NCBI GenBank assembly: GCA_010094045.1
Contig: ML986628.1
Location: forward strand, 124,001 to 188,000
Length of the DNA: 64,000 bases
Direction: 5' to 3'
DNA from: Lojkania enalia
Taxonomy: Eukaryota > Ascomycota > Dothideomycetes > Pleosporales
The notes beneath the pieces were generated by a model that did no database searches, was not told the origin of the DNA, and saw only the letters and a list, made by a program, of their open reading frames with translations. The position numbers and the translations under genes were made by a program. Within the stretch, counting starts at the first letter, position 1. Every line of letters begins with the position of its first letter. Of the stretch, positions 33,356 through 43,483 are shown piece after piece.

Positions 33356-34473
33356 AATGCCAAATGCACCGGTCGCCGTGGGGTTCAAAGAGTAGTAGGT
33401 TTGTGAGAAATTGCCCCGTTAAAGTACTTAGTCAGGCATCTGGGGGTCATTTCTGTTTATAGAAAGCAGTGGCGATGATGAGTAAAAAAAGACGGTCCAA
33501 CGTTGCTAACCTTGCGTTCACCAAATCACGCCGTCCTTGCGGCTGACTGATGATATCAGCGCCATTTTGGTTAGGAATCCTAAATGACGAGCGGTCACCG
33601 GCAAAGTGGCGTGGTGGAGGGGGGAGGGGAGGAGGAGGAGGAGGAGGAGGAGGGAGAGGAAAATAACTATAGTGGAAAAAGTCTCATAGAGAGTAACTAG
33701 GAAAATATCAAGGTAGAGCGCAGTTGCTAGACCCTAACAAATTTGACAAATGGGGTTGTGGAATGTTGCAGAGGCTTCGTTGACCTAGCTGCGCCATAGC
33801 GGTCTTTGGCCTGGGTCTTCAGCCTTACCCGCCGACGTCCAAGGTTCGTTTATCGGTGGCGTGCGCATCGATTTTCGGGTTTTGAGAGCGTGCACACTAG
33901 TGCATTTTGAGAGGCTTCAAGAACCGATTAGAGTCACGCTTTCTATTAAGTTTTAGCTAGCTCGCAATCTCCCCGTCTACTATGGCGCCTTAATGGATTA
34001 GGCTCAATCTTCACGGAAGTGTACTAATGTCAATATGCTGATACTCGCCATTGGTGGAAAAAAGACAACAAGCACGCGATTGTATTTCTTCTACACAGAT
34101 GACGGGAGCGACTATAGCTCTGAATGTCATGTTTATTCATGTGATAGCCTTCGATCCAAACAGCCTTAACTTAATTCGAAGACTGAGTTGGTGCGTATAA
34201 AATGTTGTGGCGTAGTGTGGCCGTACTATGCCGAAGGGCGGCTAACTATGAAGGATGGCTAGAAGCGGAGTGCTAGTAGGAGACATGCAGCCGAGTGCGC
34301 ATATGCCGAAGCTCGTTTATGAACCACGTCTGATTCAGGAGAGCTAAATGGAAATTCGCCGATATAAAATGTAGGGTTGGTGAAATTCGGGGCAAGTATT
34401 TAACTAAATTCGTCGGCATGGTGACCAAACGCCCCAGAACACACACACCCATAATAATACAGCTCGATTTATG
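33356..34473. other. Intergenic interval with GGA microsatellite
   Basis: About 1.1 kb. It contains a purine run at 33617-33660 with about eight GGA units. Otherwise it is moderately AT-rich with no recognisable gene on either strand. Confidence 0.45.
33617..33660. repeat. (GGA)n purine tract
   Basis: GGGGGGAGGGGAGGAGGAGG-type sequence continuing to 33660, a pure purine stretch upstream of the four-TM gene. Confidence 0.9.
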
Positions 34474-34808
34474 CTACACTCTCCCAATATTCATGATCAA
34501 CGCAACCCATTCCAACGCCTTATCACAAAACACAATGGGCGCCACCAGCACTCCCACCCATGGCGCTCCTCCCAAGCTTAAGACCAAGGACATGGACGAT
34601 AGCAAAATCCAAGCTGACCATCCCACCAGAATGATAGCGAATAGAGCATACTTCGCAGGTTTCAGCATCAATCCCTTCAGCGGTCGTTTATCACCGTCCC
34701 TCGAATCTGCTTCCGACCACTCACCGCCAAAGAGCGCAACTCAGCATGAGGAAATTTTTCACTTCTTGAATCTCTAGTGATGCCGAAGGACAAAGGGGCG
34801 TCATCCAT
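34474..34808 (-). CDS. Possible 86-residue two-TM membrane protein
   Basis: The minus strand from the ATG at 34808 reads 28 codons (MDDAPLSFGITRDSRSEKF...) to a consensus donor GCG|GTGAGT at 34724. A 74-nt intron with a TGCTGAAA branch-like element and a CGAAG acceptor (34651) then joins in phase to a hydrophobic exon (34650-34474) starting YALFAIILVGWSAWILLSSM and ending NIGRV. This gives two strong membrane helices in a protein of 86 aa. Unspliced, the hydrophobic frame has no ATG-led N-terminus of its own except an internal Met. No family was recognised. Because the gene is short and unsupported by homology, this is a tentative model; a fragment of a larger decayed membrane-protein gene is the alternative. 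Confidence 0.35.
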
Positions 34809-36102
34809 TAGGGCTAATGTACAACAGACCGGAGACTAATCATAGGTGAAGCAAAAGAAGACATGGCTCTGCCCCATCTAACTGATGAATTCGCTCTTCG
34901 GAATGGACCTTGAGAGTATTATTCCAGCCGTAGACGTTGTTTATTAGACGAGGAAAGATGGTGCAGAAGAGCTAGAGACGAAAATGAGGGTTCAGAGTAT
35001 GGTTGAGGCACTGACTACAGATAGGGAGTATGAGGAGTGTGCAAGAGGAACTAAAGGTGAGGAGTGGGCTGAAGAAGGGCAAAAAGGGAACGACAAGGAT
35101 GAAGAGAAGGGGGACGCCGGGACGGTGCTAGAAAAGTTGACCGTAAGGAGGGGGCGTAATAGATAGATTGGTGGGCTTTGACACGGTTGAATGAGAGAAT
35201 TTAACATATTTTGCTTTGTATAATAGGTTGGAACGACTTCGGCAACGTGACTGGTAGGCTTAATAATTAAAATTTGCCAGAGTTTGCACATGATTCTTCA
35301 CGTTGGCTGTAATTGACTTATCTTGCTGTGTGTACTTGAGATGGCATAGAGTGCTTACAAAAAGGGTAGGTAAGAAAATAGGAAAGAGGGGAAGAAGAGT
35401 GCGAAGACGAATGAAAAGATGAAAAAAAAAGAAAAGAAAAGATGAATAGGGGAGTGAAGGAGAACCAAGATCAACCTCAGTGATCTCGTAAGGTTTTCCC
35501 ATTCTATCATTCTTTGTGCATCCGCATTGCTTCCTTTCCTGGTACAATGCAGCAACTCGCTGCTGCCTGAGTCACCAGGACTAGCGAAATGAACCCTGTA
35601 ACTATCCACGCGTCGTCACACCGCGCAAAGCGCCCCTCGTCTGCTGCGCGATATCATGCGACAGCGTGCAGGTTTCGTGTTCTGAGTCACTGGGCTCGGC
35701 GCGTCGCTACGGGACGCCACTGACGCGCCGCCAAAGTTTGAAAGTTGAATGCGAGTTGAATACGAGGGGAATAGTGAGGGGTAACAGCGCCTTCAATTAC
35801 GTGGCTTGGAAATATTAGTGATTCATGGAAGAGGAGGTCGAGGTAAGCGTTGGCCTGAGGTATATAAAGAGGACAGGGGAATTGCAAATAGTAGAATTCA
35901 AAGCTTCAAGGACTGAGTCTAAAAAGCCTAGTTATTGATCATCGAGCGATTGAGAAGTGCTTGTATTTGCTGCTGCAGTGTCACTTCATATGGTGTTTAT
36001 TTTATTCCTCCGTCAAGGGTACTATCGTGTTGAAACTGTCCAGACCAACGGCTCTTCAAACGTACCAACTACCGAGCTCGAATCTTCGTCAAAGTCCACA
36101 AT
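34809..36102. other. Intergenic interval, promoter of the glyoxalase-fold gene
   Basis: About 1.3 kb. 35350-35460 is a strong purine tract on the plus strand (GAAAAGATGAAAAAAAAAGA). The last 200 bases before the ATG at 36103 include TATATAAAG (35871-35879), a plausible TATA element about 225 bases upstream. No gene recognised. Confidence 0.45.
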
Positions 36103-36794
36103 ATGTCGACCGAATCCGCTGAAACGAAAGGAACTCCACCAGTCCCACCAGTCGGAGCCCCATGCTGGATCGAAATCATGTCCGTCGATCCGGCCAAGTT
36201 GAAGGTACGTCTGTTCTCTTCTTTAACTGCATCCGTCACTCGAAGTTGAGATCCAAGATATAAAAGATGAAGCCCATATGCTGACGGTCGCGAAGGAGTT
36301 CTATGCTGCCCTCTTTCCGGCCTGGAACTGGAAGCCCTCAACCGCCGAATCTGAGAAAGACGGCATGATATTCTACGACTTCGATCAGCCGAAAGGTATA
36401 TCTGCGGAGGTCATGCTCTCACTTGAGAGTATAGTGTTGACGGATTTCAGGTATTTCGGGAGGTATAATCAAGCTCCCCGAGGGAAGCGCAAGGACTGCT
36501 GAACTGCCGATGGGTTTGGGTATGACGGTGTATTATTTTGTGAATTCGATTGACGATGTGAGTTTTCAATCTAGAAAACCCGCCAATCACGCCCTATGGT
36601 GTCATCTTGTAATTGAGGATTGATACTAATCGCTTTTTGGTATCTAGATCGGCAAGCAGATTGAGGGACTAGGTGGGACTTGCGTGCTGCCAAAAACCGA
36701 ACAATCGACCAACGGATGGTATGCAAACTATAAGGATCCAGAAGGAAACAGGTTTGGGGTTTATGAGGTTAACTGGGCGAACCCTGGTATGTAG
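36103..36794 (+). CDS. Glyoxalase / VOC-fold protein
   Basis: Small vicinal-oxygen-chelate (glyoxalase/bleomycin-resistance/dioxygenase) domain protein. Four exons, 36103-36204, 36296-36395, 36451-36557 and 36648-36794, give 151 aa. Introns are GTACGT...CGAAG, GTATAT...TTCAG, and GTGAGT...TCTAG with a perfect TACTAAT branch site. The first junction creates a textbook VOC start, WIEIMSVDPAKLKEFYAALF; the body continues with MIFYDFD, GMTVYYFVNSIDD, IGKQIEGLGGTCVLPK and the C-terminal signature YKDPEGNRFGVYEVNW. Metal-ligand candidates include the Glu near the N-terminus (WIEI) and the Glu of VYEVNW. The typical role is isomerase, dioxygenase or drug-binding, and the substrate cannot be told. 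The 11 Pro/Gly-rich N-terminal residues are non-conserved. It lies in tandem with CBR1, 1.07 kb upstream, with no evident link. Confidence 0.88.
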
Positions 36795-37860
36795 TATGTT
36801 TGTGGTGTGTAGAAGGGGATATGAAGGATATGGATCCAACCTACAGTGGTGATGGCGAGAAGATGTTGGTGTGATTGACTGCAGCTGTCTATAGTCAAAT
36901 CGATTAATGTATTCTATTCTTGAATTGAGCGTTGATGGAATGATTTCGCTTTGAAATTGCTCTCAATGGCCTATGGTCTGGACATGAGCCAATAGGCTGC
37001 TTCATCATGAAGACTGCTTTCTTAGCACGGGAAGCGCCAGTCAGTAAATTCGCCACTCTGGAAGATAGCCCATCACATTGGAAGTAGCTGACGTTCGGCG
37101 TTCGTATTCGTCCTTAACTTTAGGATGGTGTCGGGAAGATGATTTCTTTGGGCAATCTTACGACTTAGGCAGATTCTGATGCTAATAGTTCTTGTGGCTA
37201 ACAGTGATGACAAGAGCACGTGTGTCGGGCCATGGCGGGGTTGCGGAGCCTTCTCTGGTAGAAAGCGGAGCGGGGAGCAAGGATTTAAACCGAGGTCAGG
37301 ACGCGATCTAACTGAATTAAATGATGAAATATATAAGATTTTTCCTTTGCATAGGGCAGAAAATAGGAATCTGCAGAAGGTGAAGTTCGACTGGTGTGGA
37401 AGAGGTCATCCAGGATTGCTTTACCCAAAAAGAGAAGCCAGTCCATGCGATGACGAAGTCTTGGCAGCGGCAGCCACAATGCCTTGAATATCCATCTGCG
37501 GCACTGGACACATCTTAGAATGCTCGACAATTCGAAGGAAAAGGGCTCAGTTGGAGAGCGGAATTCACTGCCTTTCTTAGGCGGTGTCCGTAGTCGAACC
37601 CTGCAAAGCCGGCTGTGCAGCCAATCAGCAAGTCTTGCTGTGGTGGTTCGATACATCGGAACTACTCGTCGGGCGAACCTGGGAACTTTTGTGCTGAGTG
37701 CCGGTGCCGGCCAGAAGAATAAGAGACTCCCACACCCCACATCGCGCACCCCCTCCCCTCACATACCAGGCCCCAGGGCGCTCAACGGCATTGGAGCTCC
37801 AGACATTCTCATCCCGTGGAAAATTCCCGCTGTTGTCAAGGCCCTCAGGGAGAATTCCCC
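36795..37860. other. Intergenic interval, CBR1 promoter
   Basis: About 1.1 kb between two plus-strand genes. It includes a CACGTG E-box-type palindrome at 37218. Overlapping frames at 37.3-37.85 kb have no family motif. The region just before the CBR1 ATG is C-rich (ACACCCCACATCGCGCACCC near 37732-37751). Confidence 0.45.
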
Positions 37861-38936
37861 ATGTCGTCCCTGCTGGCTCCGCAATACGTCCACGGGGTGT
37901 ATATCCCCGCGGGACTTCTCCTTGTCGGCGTTGCCATTATCAAGAAGGAATGGCTCCCATATGCGGCTCTTCTGGCAGCCGTCCTTGGAGGGTGGAAATT
38001 CTCGAGCATGGGTGCGATATCCCTCAAACATCTCTAAGCTTCATTCATCAATGCTGATCTCCGTAGGATCTCGAAAAGTGTTGAAGGCCAACGAATTCCA
38101 GGAATTCGAGCTCAAGGAGAAGACCATCCTCTCGCACAACACTGCCATGTACGATGACATTCCATGTCTCCGTTTCGTGCCGGTCTAACAATTCCCAGCT
38201 ACCGGTTCAAGCTCCCCCGGCCTACCGATATCCTCGGCCTCCCCATAGGCCAGCACATCTCCCTTGCAGCCACAATCGCAGGCCAGCCTAAAGAAGTCGT
38301 CCGCTCGTACACTCCGATATCCTCCGATGAAGACAAGGGCTACTTCGATCTGCTCATCAAATCCTACCCGACCGGCAACATTTCCAAGCATGTTGCTTCG
38401 CTTATGGTTGGTCAAATAATGAAGGTGCGCGGTCCGAAGGGCGCCATGGTGTATACTCCCAACATGGTTCGGCACTTCGGTATGATTGCTGGCGGTACCG
38501 GCATTACGCCGATGTTGCAGATTATCAAGGCCATCTCCCGCGGTCGTGAGGCCGGCGATGTTACCGAGGTGGACCTAATTTTCGCAAATGTAAATCCTGA
38601 GGACATCCTATTGAAGGAGGATCTGGATGCTTTGCCGAAGAAAGATAGCAAAATTAGGGTGCATTATGTGCTGAACAACCCGCCTGAGAAATGGGATGGT
38701 GGCGTTGGTTTTGTCACTGCGGATATGATCAAAGTATTTTTTGCGCTAGCATTTCTTCGAATAAGATTGTGCTAATTAATTTGCAGGCAAAACTTCCGGC
38801 TCCTGCTAGTGATATCAAGCTTCTCATCTGCGGTCCACCACCTATGGTCAGCGCTATGAAGAAGGCCACTGAATCTCTCGGATATACCAAGGCAAAGCCG
38901 GTCAGCAAGCTTGAGGACCAGGTGTTCTGTTTCTAA
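37861..38936 (+). CDS. CBR1: NADH-cytochrome b5 reductase
   Basis: FAD enzyme passing electrons from NADH to cytochrome b5 (fatty-acid desaturation, sterol steps) and, in yeast, to the Dph3 diphthamide factor. Exons 37861-38011, 38067-38148, 38199-38733 and 38787-38936 give 305 aa. Introns are short and canonical (GTGCGA...CGTAG, GTACGA...CCCAG, GTATTT...TGCAG with a GCTAAT branch). The N-terminal anchor is about residues 9-45 ([15 protein letters not shown]...[11 protein letters not shown]). The FAD motif RSYTPIS is R113-S119, the NADH-binding loop GGTGITP 176-182, the second nucleotide motif CGPPPM starts at C271, and the protein ends in the conserved VFCF. The start follows 45 in-frame codons that lack conservation; MSSLLAPQY is the natural N-terminus. 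The anchored form suggests the ER or outer mitochondrial membrane. Confidence 0.95.
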
Positions 38937-39180
38937 AATATCAATATCAAAAGAAGATAGGGCGCTGCGGTCAAGGCCATGCTCCCGTTCTAGGAAAATC
39001 GCTGGTTGAAATATAATGCTTATATTCGTGGCATCTTCACATATAGATCTCGAGCTCATCTGTCCATGGTTCTATTTTGATTTTTGCTTTCAAATATGCT
39101 TGAGATACTCCTCTGGTACTAGAATTTTTACTATAGATCCAACGCTAGAACTCGGTCGGCGCTCCGACTTTTGTTTCGAG

Positions 39181-40086
39181 TTACTGCGGAAACATTCCGC
39201 CATCAACTTCAGTTACTTTATTCGTCACATACGAAGTCTTCATCGTCCACGGAACTGTCTTTGCAGCTTCTTCTGGCATGCTGAGCCTACTGATCGGAAT
39301 CTCTGCCCGCTCGTCAGACACCTAATACTTGGAAAGGACAAAACACAATAATATACTTCTAGCAAGCTGTTTCGAACTGTCCGGTAGCATCTTCGTCCTT
39401 TCAATCAACGCCGATGCGACGCCATTCACGGTAATCCCTTTCTTCGCATATGCACCCGCAAGCCAATGAATCAACCCCGTGAAGTGCAGGCTTTGAAGAC
39501 GCGTAATGCGGGCCTACAACCCCGCCCGTGAAGCCCGCCACACTACTAATAAACACTGTTCTACCGAACTGATTCTTTTTCTATGACCGGCATGCAGAGC
39601 TGCGATAAGCGGTACGCGGAGCCGCAGTTGATGCGCCATGCGCGCTCGGAGTCTTCAAGGGGCCTGAGGAGATGTATGATATGCTTGAGTGGCCGGCGGT
39701 GGAGCTGGTGTTGTTGATTAGAATCGTGGGGTTGCAGATGCGGTTCCTCTATGCGTTGAATAGATCTTCGACCTAGCATTACTATATGTCTATCGATCAA
39801 CGCGTCTCCATTCAATAGCCAACCGGTTGCGTTGTGCCGAGGGTTTATATTTAGTATCTACTGCTTTATAATTCCCTAGATCCACGCAATAGCATTTGTC
39901 ATTTACCTGCTTATTATATTCTTGCTCAATGGATTGTTTAAGGTTGATTGCACCGTCTCGGTCGGCGTTGTCATGTGCGAAGATGGCGCAACTTTGGGAA
40001 GCAAGGGCAAGGTAGATAGCACGACCGATGCCACCTGTGGCGCTAGTTACGAGTGTTATTTCGCCTTTGAGAGGTTTTGGGGCCAT
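39181..40086 (-). pseudogene. Frameshifted short-chain dehydrogenase/reductase
   Basis: Collinear SDR pieces lie on the minus strand. From ATG 40086: MAPKPLKGEITLVTSATGGI, with the Rossmann motif TSATGGIGRA. Then KCYCVDLGNYKAV, after which the frame breaks near 39850-39780. Then RPLEDSERAWRINCGSAYRL, a frame change, GRTVFISSVAGFTGGVVGPH with the catalytic YASSK, another break, AYAKKGITVNGVASALIE, and finally PEEAAKTVPWTMKTSYVTNK followed by the typical C-terminal VDGGMFPQ ending at the TAA at 39181. At least three frame changes and internal stops are present, and no set of normal-sized introns restores one frame. The original was a FabG-type NAD(P)H oxidoreductase of about 250-270 aa. It is divergent from the esterase gene at 40385, 298 bases away, so the two may once have formed a pair. 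Confidence 0.85.
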
Positions 40087-40384
40087 TGGGAGCTATTAGA
40101 TGGATGCTCGAGTAGAGATGGTACAACAGGTAGACTGGATTGATAGGTGGAGCCGAGGCGGTTTCCCCGCTTGAGAGGTGGGATAGGCACCCTAATTGAG
40201 AAGGGTCGCTTACGTGGGGAATGCTTATGTCCAAAGTAGCGGAACCTGACACTCGTCAACTCTCTTATTTTGATGTCTTTTCATCTTCCCAAAAGTTCAT
40301 TCCAATATACGCTCATTCGAACGGATTGACGTCATCTTCTATTTCCCACGACAGATATACAACTACCGCGGGGCGGCTTCAATC

Positions 40385-41578
40385 ATGGCCCATCTCACGA
40401 GGGAGGAAGTCCTCAAGTCTGGCGAGGTGTCGGAACAATATAAAAAGGTATCTTAAGAACTCCTTGCATGCAATCTATCCATTGTCTATGAGCGGCGTAC
40501 CCGCCTTCCTGTTGATGAACCTTTCGCGTCTAAAATCTATCTTCGGCCTGGACACTGCTGATTTGAAGAAGGCGTTCGAAGCTGTACCGCACAATGTCGG
40601 AGGTAGTGACTTCTTCGAGCATAGATTGAACCGGGCTACTCATCTTGAGAAACTCCGCCATTTGTATCCTATACCAGGTGCCATTCCAGATCAAGTTAAC
40701 GAAACAATGCATGATATATCGACACGTGATGGAGCGACTATCCGTGTCAAGGTTTACCAACCTGTGAAGGGTTCACCAGAAGGAGGGAGTCCATTGGTCG
40801 TAATGTATCATGAGGGTGGTTGGTGTATGGGAGACTTGACGGATGAAGAACTAAATTGTAGGATGTTCGCTAGAGATCTGGGATGTGTATGCGTGAATGT
40901 TGAGTATAGGTACGACGCACCTCAATTCATTCCCCAGACAAATTCATATTAAATCCTATCACTAGGCTTGCTCCGGAATATCCTTTCCCTACAGGTGTTA
41001 ACGACTGCTGGGACGCTTTGCAGTGGGCCCTCAATAATGCTTCAGACCTTGGAGCGATACCCACGCGCGGTCTCATTGTCGGAGGCGCCTCAGCCGGCGG
41101 TAACCTTGCTGCCGTAATTGCCCTGCATTCCCGAGATACAAACCTAAAACCGCCAATAACCGGTCAATACCTATGTGTCCCGGCCGTGCTTCCCGCAGAA
41201 AGTGTACCGGAGCGGTTTAAGGATCTCTATCGCTCACGCTTCGACAGCATCAACGATCCCGTTCTCAAACGCATAGAAGGCACCGGGCTCCTAGAGATCT
41301 ACCAACCCGACCCCCAATCGCCTTTGTGGGATCCATTCAACCACAAAGACGGACATAAAGGCGTTGCTAAAGCGTATTTCCAGGTTGGAGGCCTAGATCC
41401 GTTGAGAGATGAAGCAGTGTTGTATGATAGAGTGCTTAGGGAAGCGGGTGTATTGACAAGATTCGATTTGTATGCGGGGTTTGGACATATGTTTTGGACA
41501 AATTATCCGGAGATGGAGGCTAGTGAAAAGTTTGTGGAAGATACGCTAAAGGGAATGAAGTGGCTGCTTGAAGGATAG
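40385..41578 (+). CDS. Alpha/beta-hydrolase (HSL-type esterase/lipase), 5' frame conflict
   Basis: Carboxylester hydrolase of the hormone-sensitive-lipase type, close in style to fungal versiconal-acetate-esterase-like enzymes. The oxyanion-hole region reads YHEGGWCMGDL (HEGGW in place of HGGGW), the nucleophile elbow GGASAGGN, the acid GGLDPLRDEA and the His region AGFGHMFW, so the catalytic machinery looks intact. The intron 40910-40965 (GTACGA...CACTAG) joins VNVEYR to LAPEYPFPTG, and exon 3 runs to the stop at 41578. At the 5' end, the ATG at 40385 opens MAHLTREEVLKSGEVSEQYKK, typical for the family, but the main frame (from about 40545, IFGLDTADLKKAFEAVPHNV) is in another phase. No canonical intron joins them cleanly. 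The main frame is open back to 40221 but without conserved sequence. Either splicing is unusual or a frameshift disables the N-terminus. Confidence 0.75.
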
Positions 41579-42559
41579 GTCGACTTTTCAGATTTAGGTG
41601 ATCATTTTTGGAAGGGAATTGATAGGGAATTGGTAGGGAAGAGCATGATAGCGATTATCCATGCAGTCAACCCGATCCAAACACCGAAACCTCATTACAT
41701 CACAATTCACTTATTGTTCTTATGATGATTGCATTCCACTGTCTTGCACCGTTTCGACGACCTGCAGACCCACTCGTGCAATATAATCTTGACCTATCAT
41801 CCTGACTTCTGGATTCCCTACAATTGCATATAGTCTGGACTAGTGCTGTATCAAATCGGTGTATGGAAGGGCGCAACAGAATGATTTTAGAGAAAAAATT
41901 TTTTTTTTTTTGTATTGGCATCAATTGCCCTAACATTGTGCGTAGACCTTGACGTAGAAAGTGGCGCTCAGTTTCTCATCGATCGGACTACCAAAGAGAC
42001 TTCATGCATTAATCAAGAGTGGATGCAATATTGTTTTCATTGTAGATTATTCCATCCTAGGAAAGGACTTGTTTCTAGCCTTTGAGTAAGTTAATGTAGT
42101 AGGAAGAAGCTAAGCAAGATCCTGCCACTTTGAATTGTTCTTGCTCAAGAACCTCGGTTGCTCTGATCGTCTCGTTAAGCATCATCTTTCGAATTGCTTC
42201 ACTGCTCTATGTCTCTAGCAGAAGAGCTCATACGATCTACTGCTGTATCTTTGTCCTGGTGCATCGGCAATCCGCGCGGCTGCTTCGAGAATTCGATCTT
42301 GTCAAACGGCAATCCCACCACCTACACGTTCGTAAAACATTCGCTGAGGATGAGTAGCAACTGACAGTCTTTTCGAAAGCAGTCATGCGACTACTTTCGA
42401 ATTACCATTAGAACTTTGTACTACCACCATTGAAAAGGGTGCGTGAGGCGCACTGCTAGCTATAGCAGGCCGACCTACTGGTAACTATTGTGTAGGCACA
42501 CCACAGTCTCATGCATTAGAAGAATATGTAAATAAAAAAAAAAATTTCGGGTTTTTATG
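41579..42559. other. Intergenic between esterase and tRNA-Ser
   Basis: About 1 kb. The T-run at 41896-41910 and several AT-rich patches are the only low-complexity features. A 75-codon plus frame at 42130-42357 has no recognised motif. Nothing further is supported. Confidence 0.4.
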
Positions 42560-42640
42560 CGACACCTGTGAGATTCGAACTCACGCTCCCGAAGGAACGG
42601 GCTTAGCAGGCCCGCGCGTTAACCACTCCGCCAAAGTGCC
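42560..42640 (-). tRNA. tRNA-Ser(GCU)
   Basis: The minus strand folds as a type II tRNA. The acceptor GGCACTT pairs with AGGTGTC. The D arm contains GGAGTGGTTAA, the anticodon loop CTGCTAA carries GCT (reads AGC/AGU), and the stem CGGGC/GCCCG is perfect. There is a short variable arm with TTCCTTCGGGA, and the T arm GTGAGTTCGAATCTCAC is perfect with B-box GTTCGAATC. The discriminator is G, as in serine tRNAs. No intron. A T-rich stretch follows on the transcribed strand (AAAAAATTTTTTTTT around 42535-42545 read in reverse), suitable as a Pol III terminator. Confidence 0.95.
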
Positions 42641-43483
42641 TGAGTGTTAATGCAAATATTTATCTGCTATTTTTTCAATAACCGTACTAAAAAAAAATCC
42701 AAAAAAATCCAACAAAATTATAGATCATGGAGTATCCATCCACTTCGGTAATACGGAACCGAGTCCCGAGTTCTATGACGACAGGCCATGTGCGTGCCTC
42801 TGCATCTAATTCCTGAGGTCCTCCCAGCGGCGAGCTTAGACGAATTCTCAGTACATGAAGCGAAACACAGGAAATTTCTCTTTTGATCTAACCAAACTTA
42901 CAAATTATTCGGAATACTATGGCGCTTAAAGACAATGTCACGACTCATTTGTGTGCGAATAGTAAATTTCTCTGACATTTGTCAATTTGCACGCTACCAA
43001 GTCCCTCTATTGTGGCTCCCATCCAATTCACTAGTCCCCCAAATCACAACTTTCGGGAGCTGCGCTTCAATGGCGGATCGGATGCCCACATGTCGGCTGC
43101 GCCCCATCTACTTGGTAGTTTGCGAATGGGACGCTGTGCGCACGGATGTCAACGTCCATGCGCTGTACCAAATAAACGTCATCTTCAGCATTAGTCGTTA
43201 GGGATCTATCCCCGAGCGCTTCAGGTCTCGTCAGATTTTGTATAGGTAACCCAGCATAGAGTTCGGGACATAACCGCGCCCGCCCAAGCAGATTTGTGGT
43301 GAGGCAGATGTCCATTATTGTTGGGCAGATGCTTTGGCCGCTCCAGGAGACCGCTATTAGACGTGTGCGCCACCACAACATCTTGGAATGACGTAGACAC
43401 ACGACACCCGCGCTTTCTCAAGGTTCTCTTACTATTACAAGCTTTGGAAGCCTACAAAATCAATAACAAAACCATTTGCAAAT
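42641..43483. other. Intergenic upstream of the glycine-zipper gene
   Basis: About 840 bases between the tRNA and the ATG at 43484. It should hold the promoter of the glycine-zipper protein. A 111-codon minus frame at 43067-43402 and overlapping plus frames show no recognisable motif. Confidence 0.4.

Noticed and set aside
37216..37222. CACGTG palindrome as a specific regulatory site for CBR1
   Set aside because: A single six-base palindrome is expected by chance at this spacing; only noted within the interval description.
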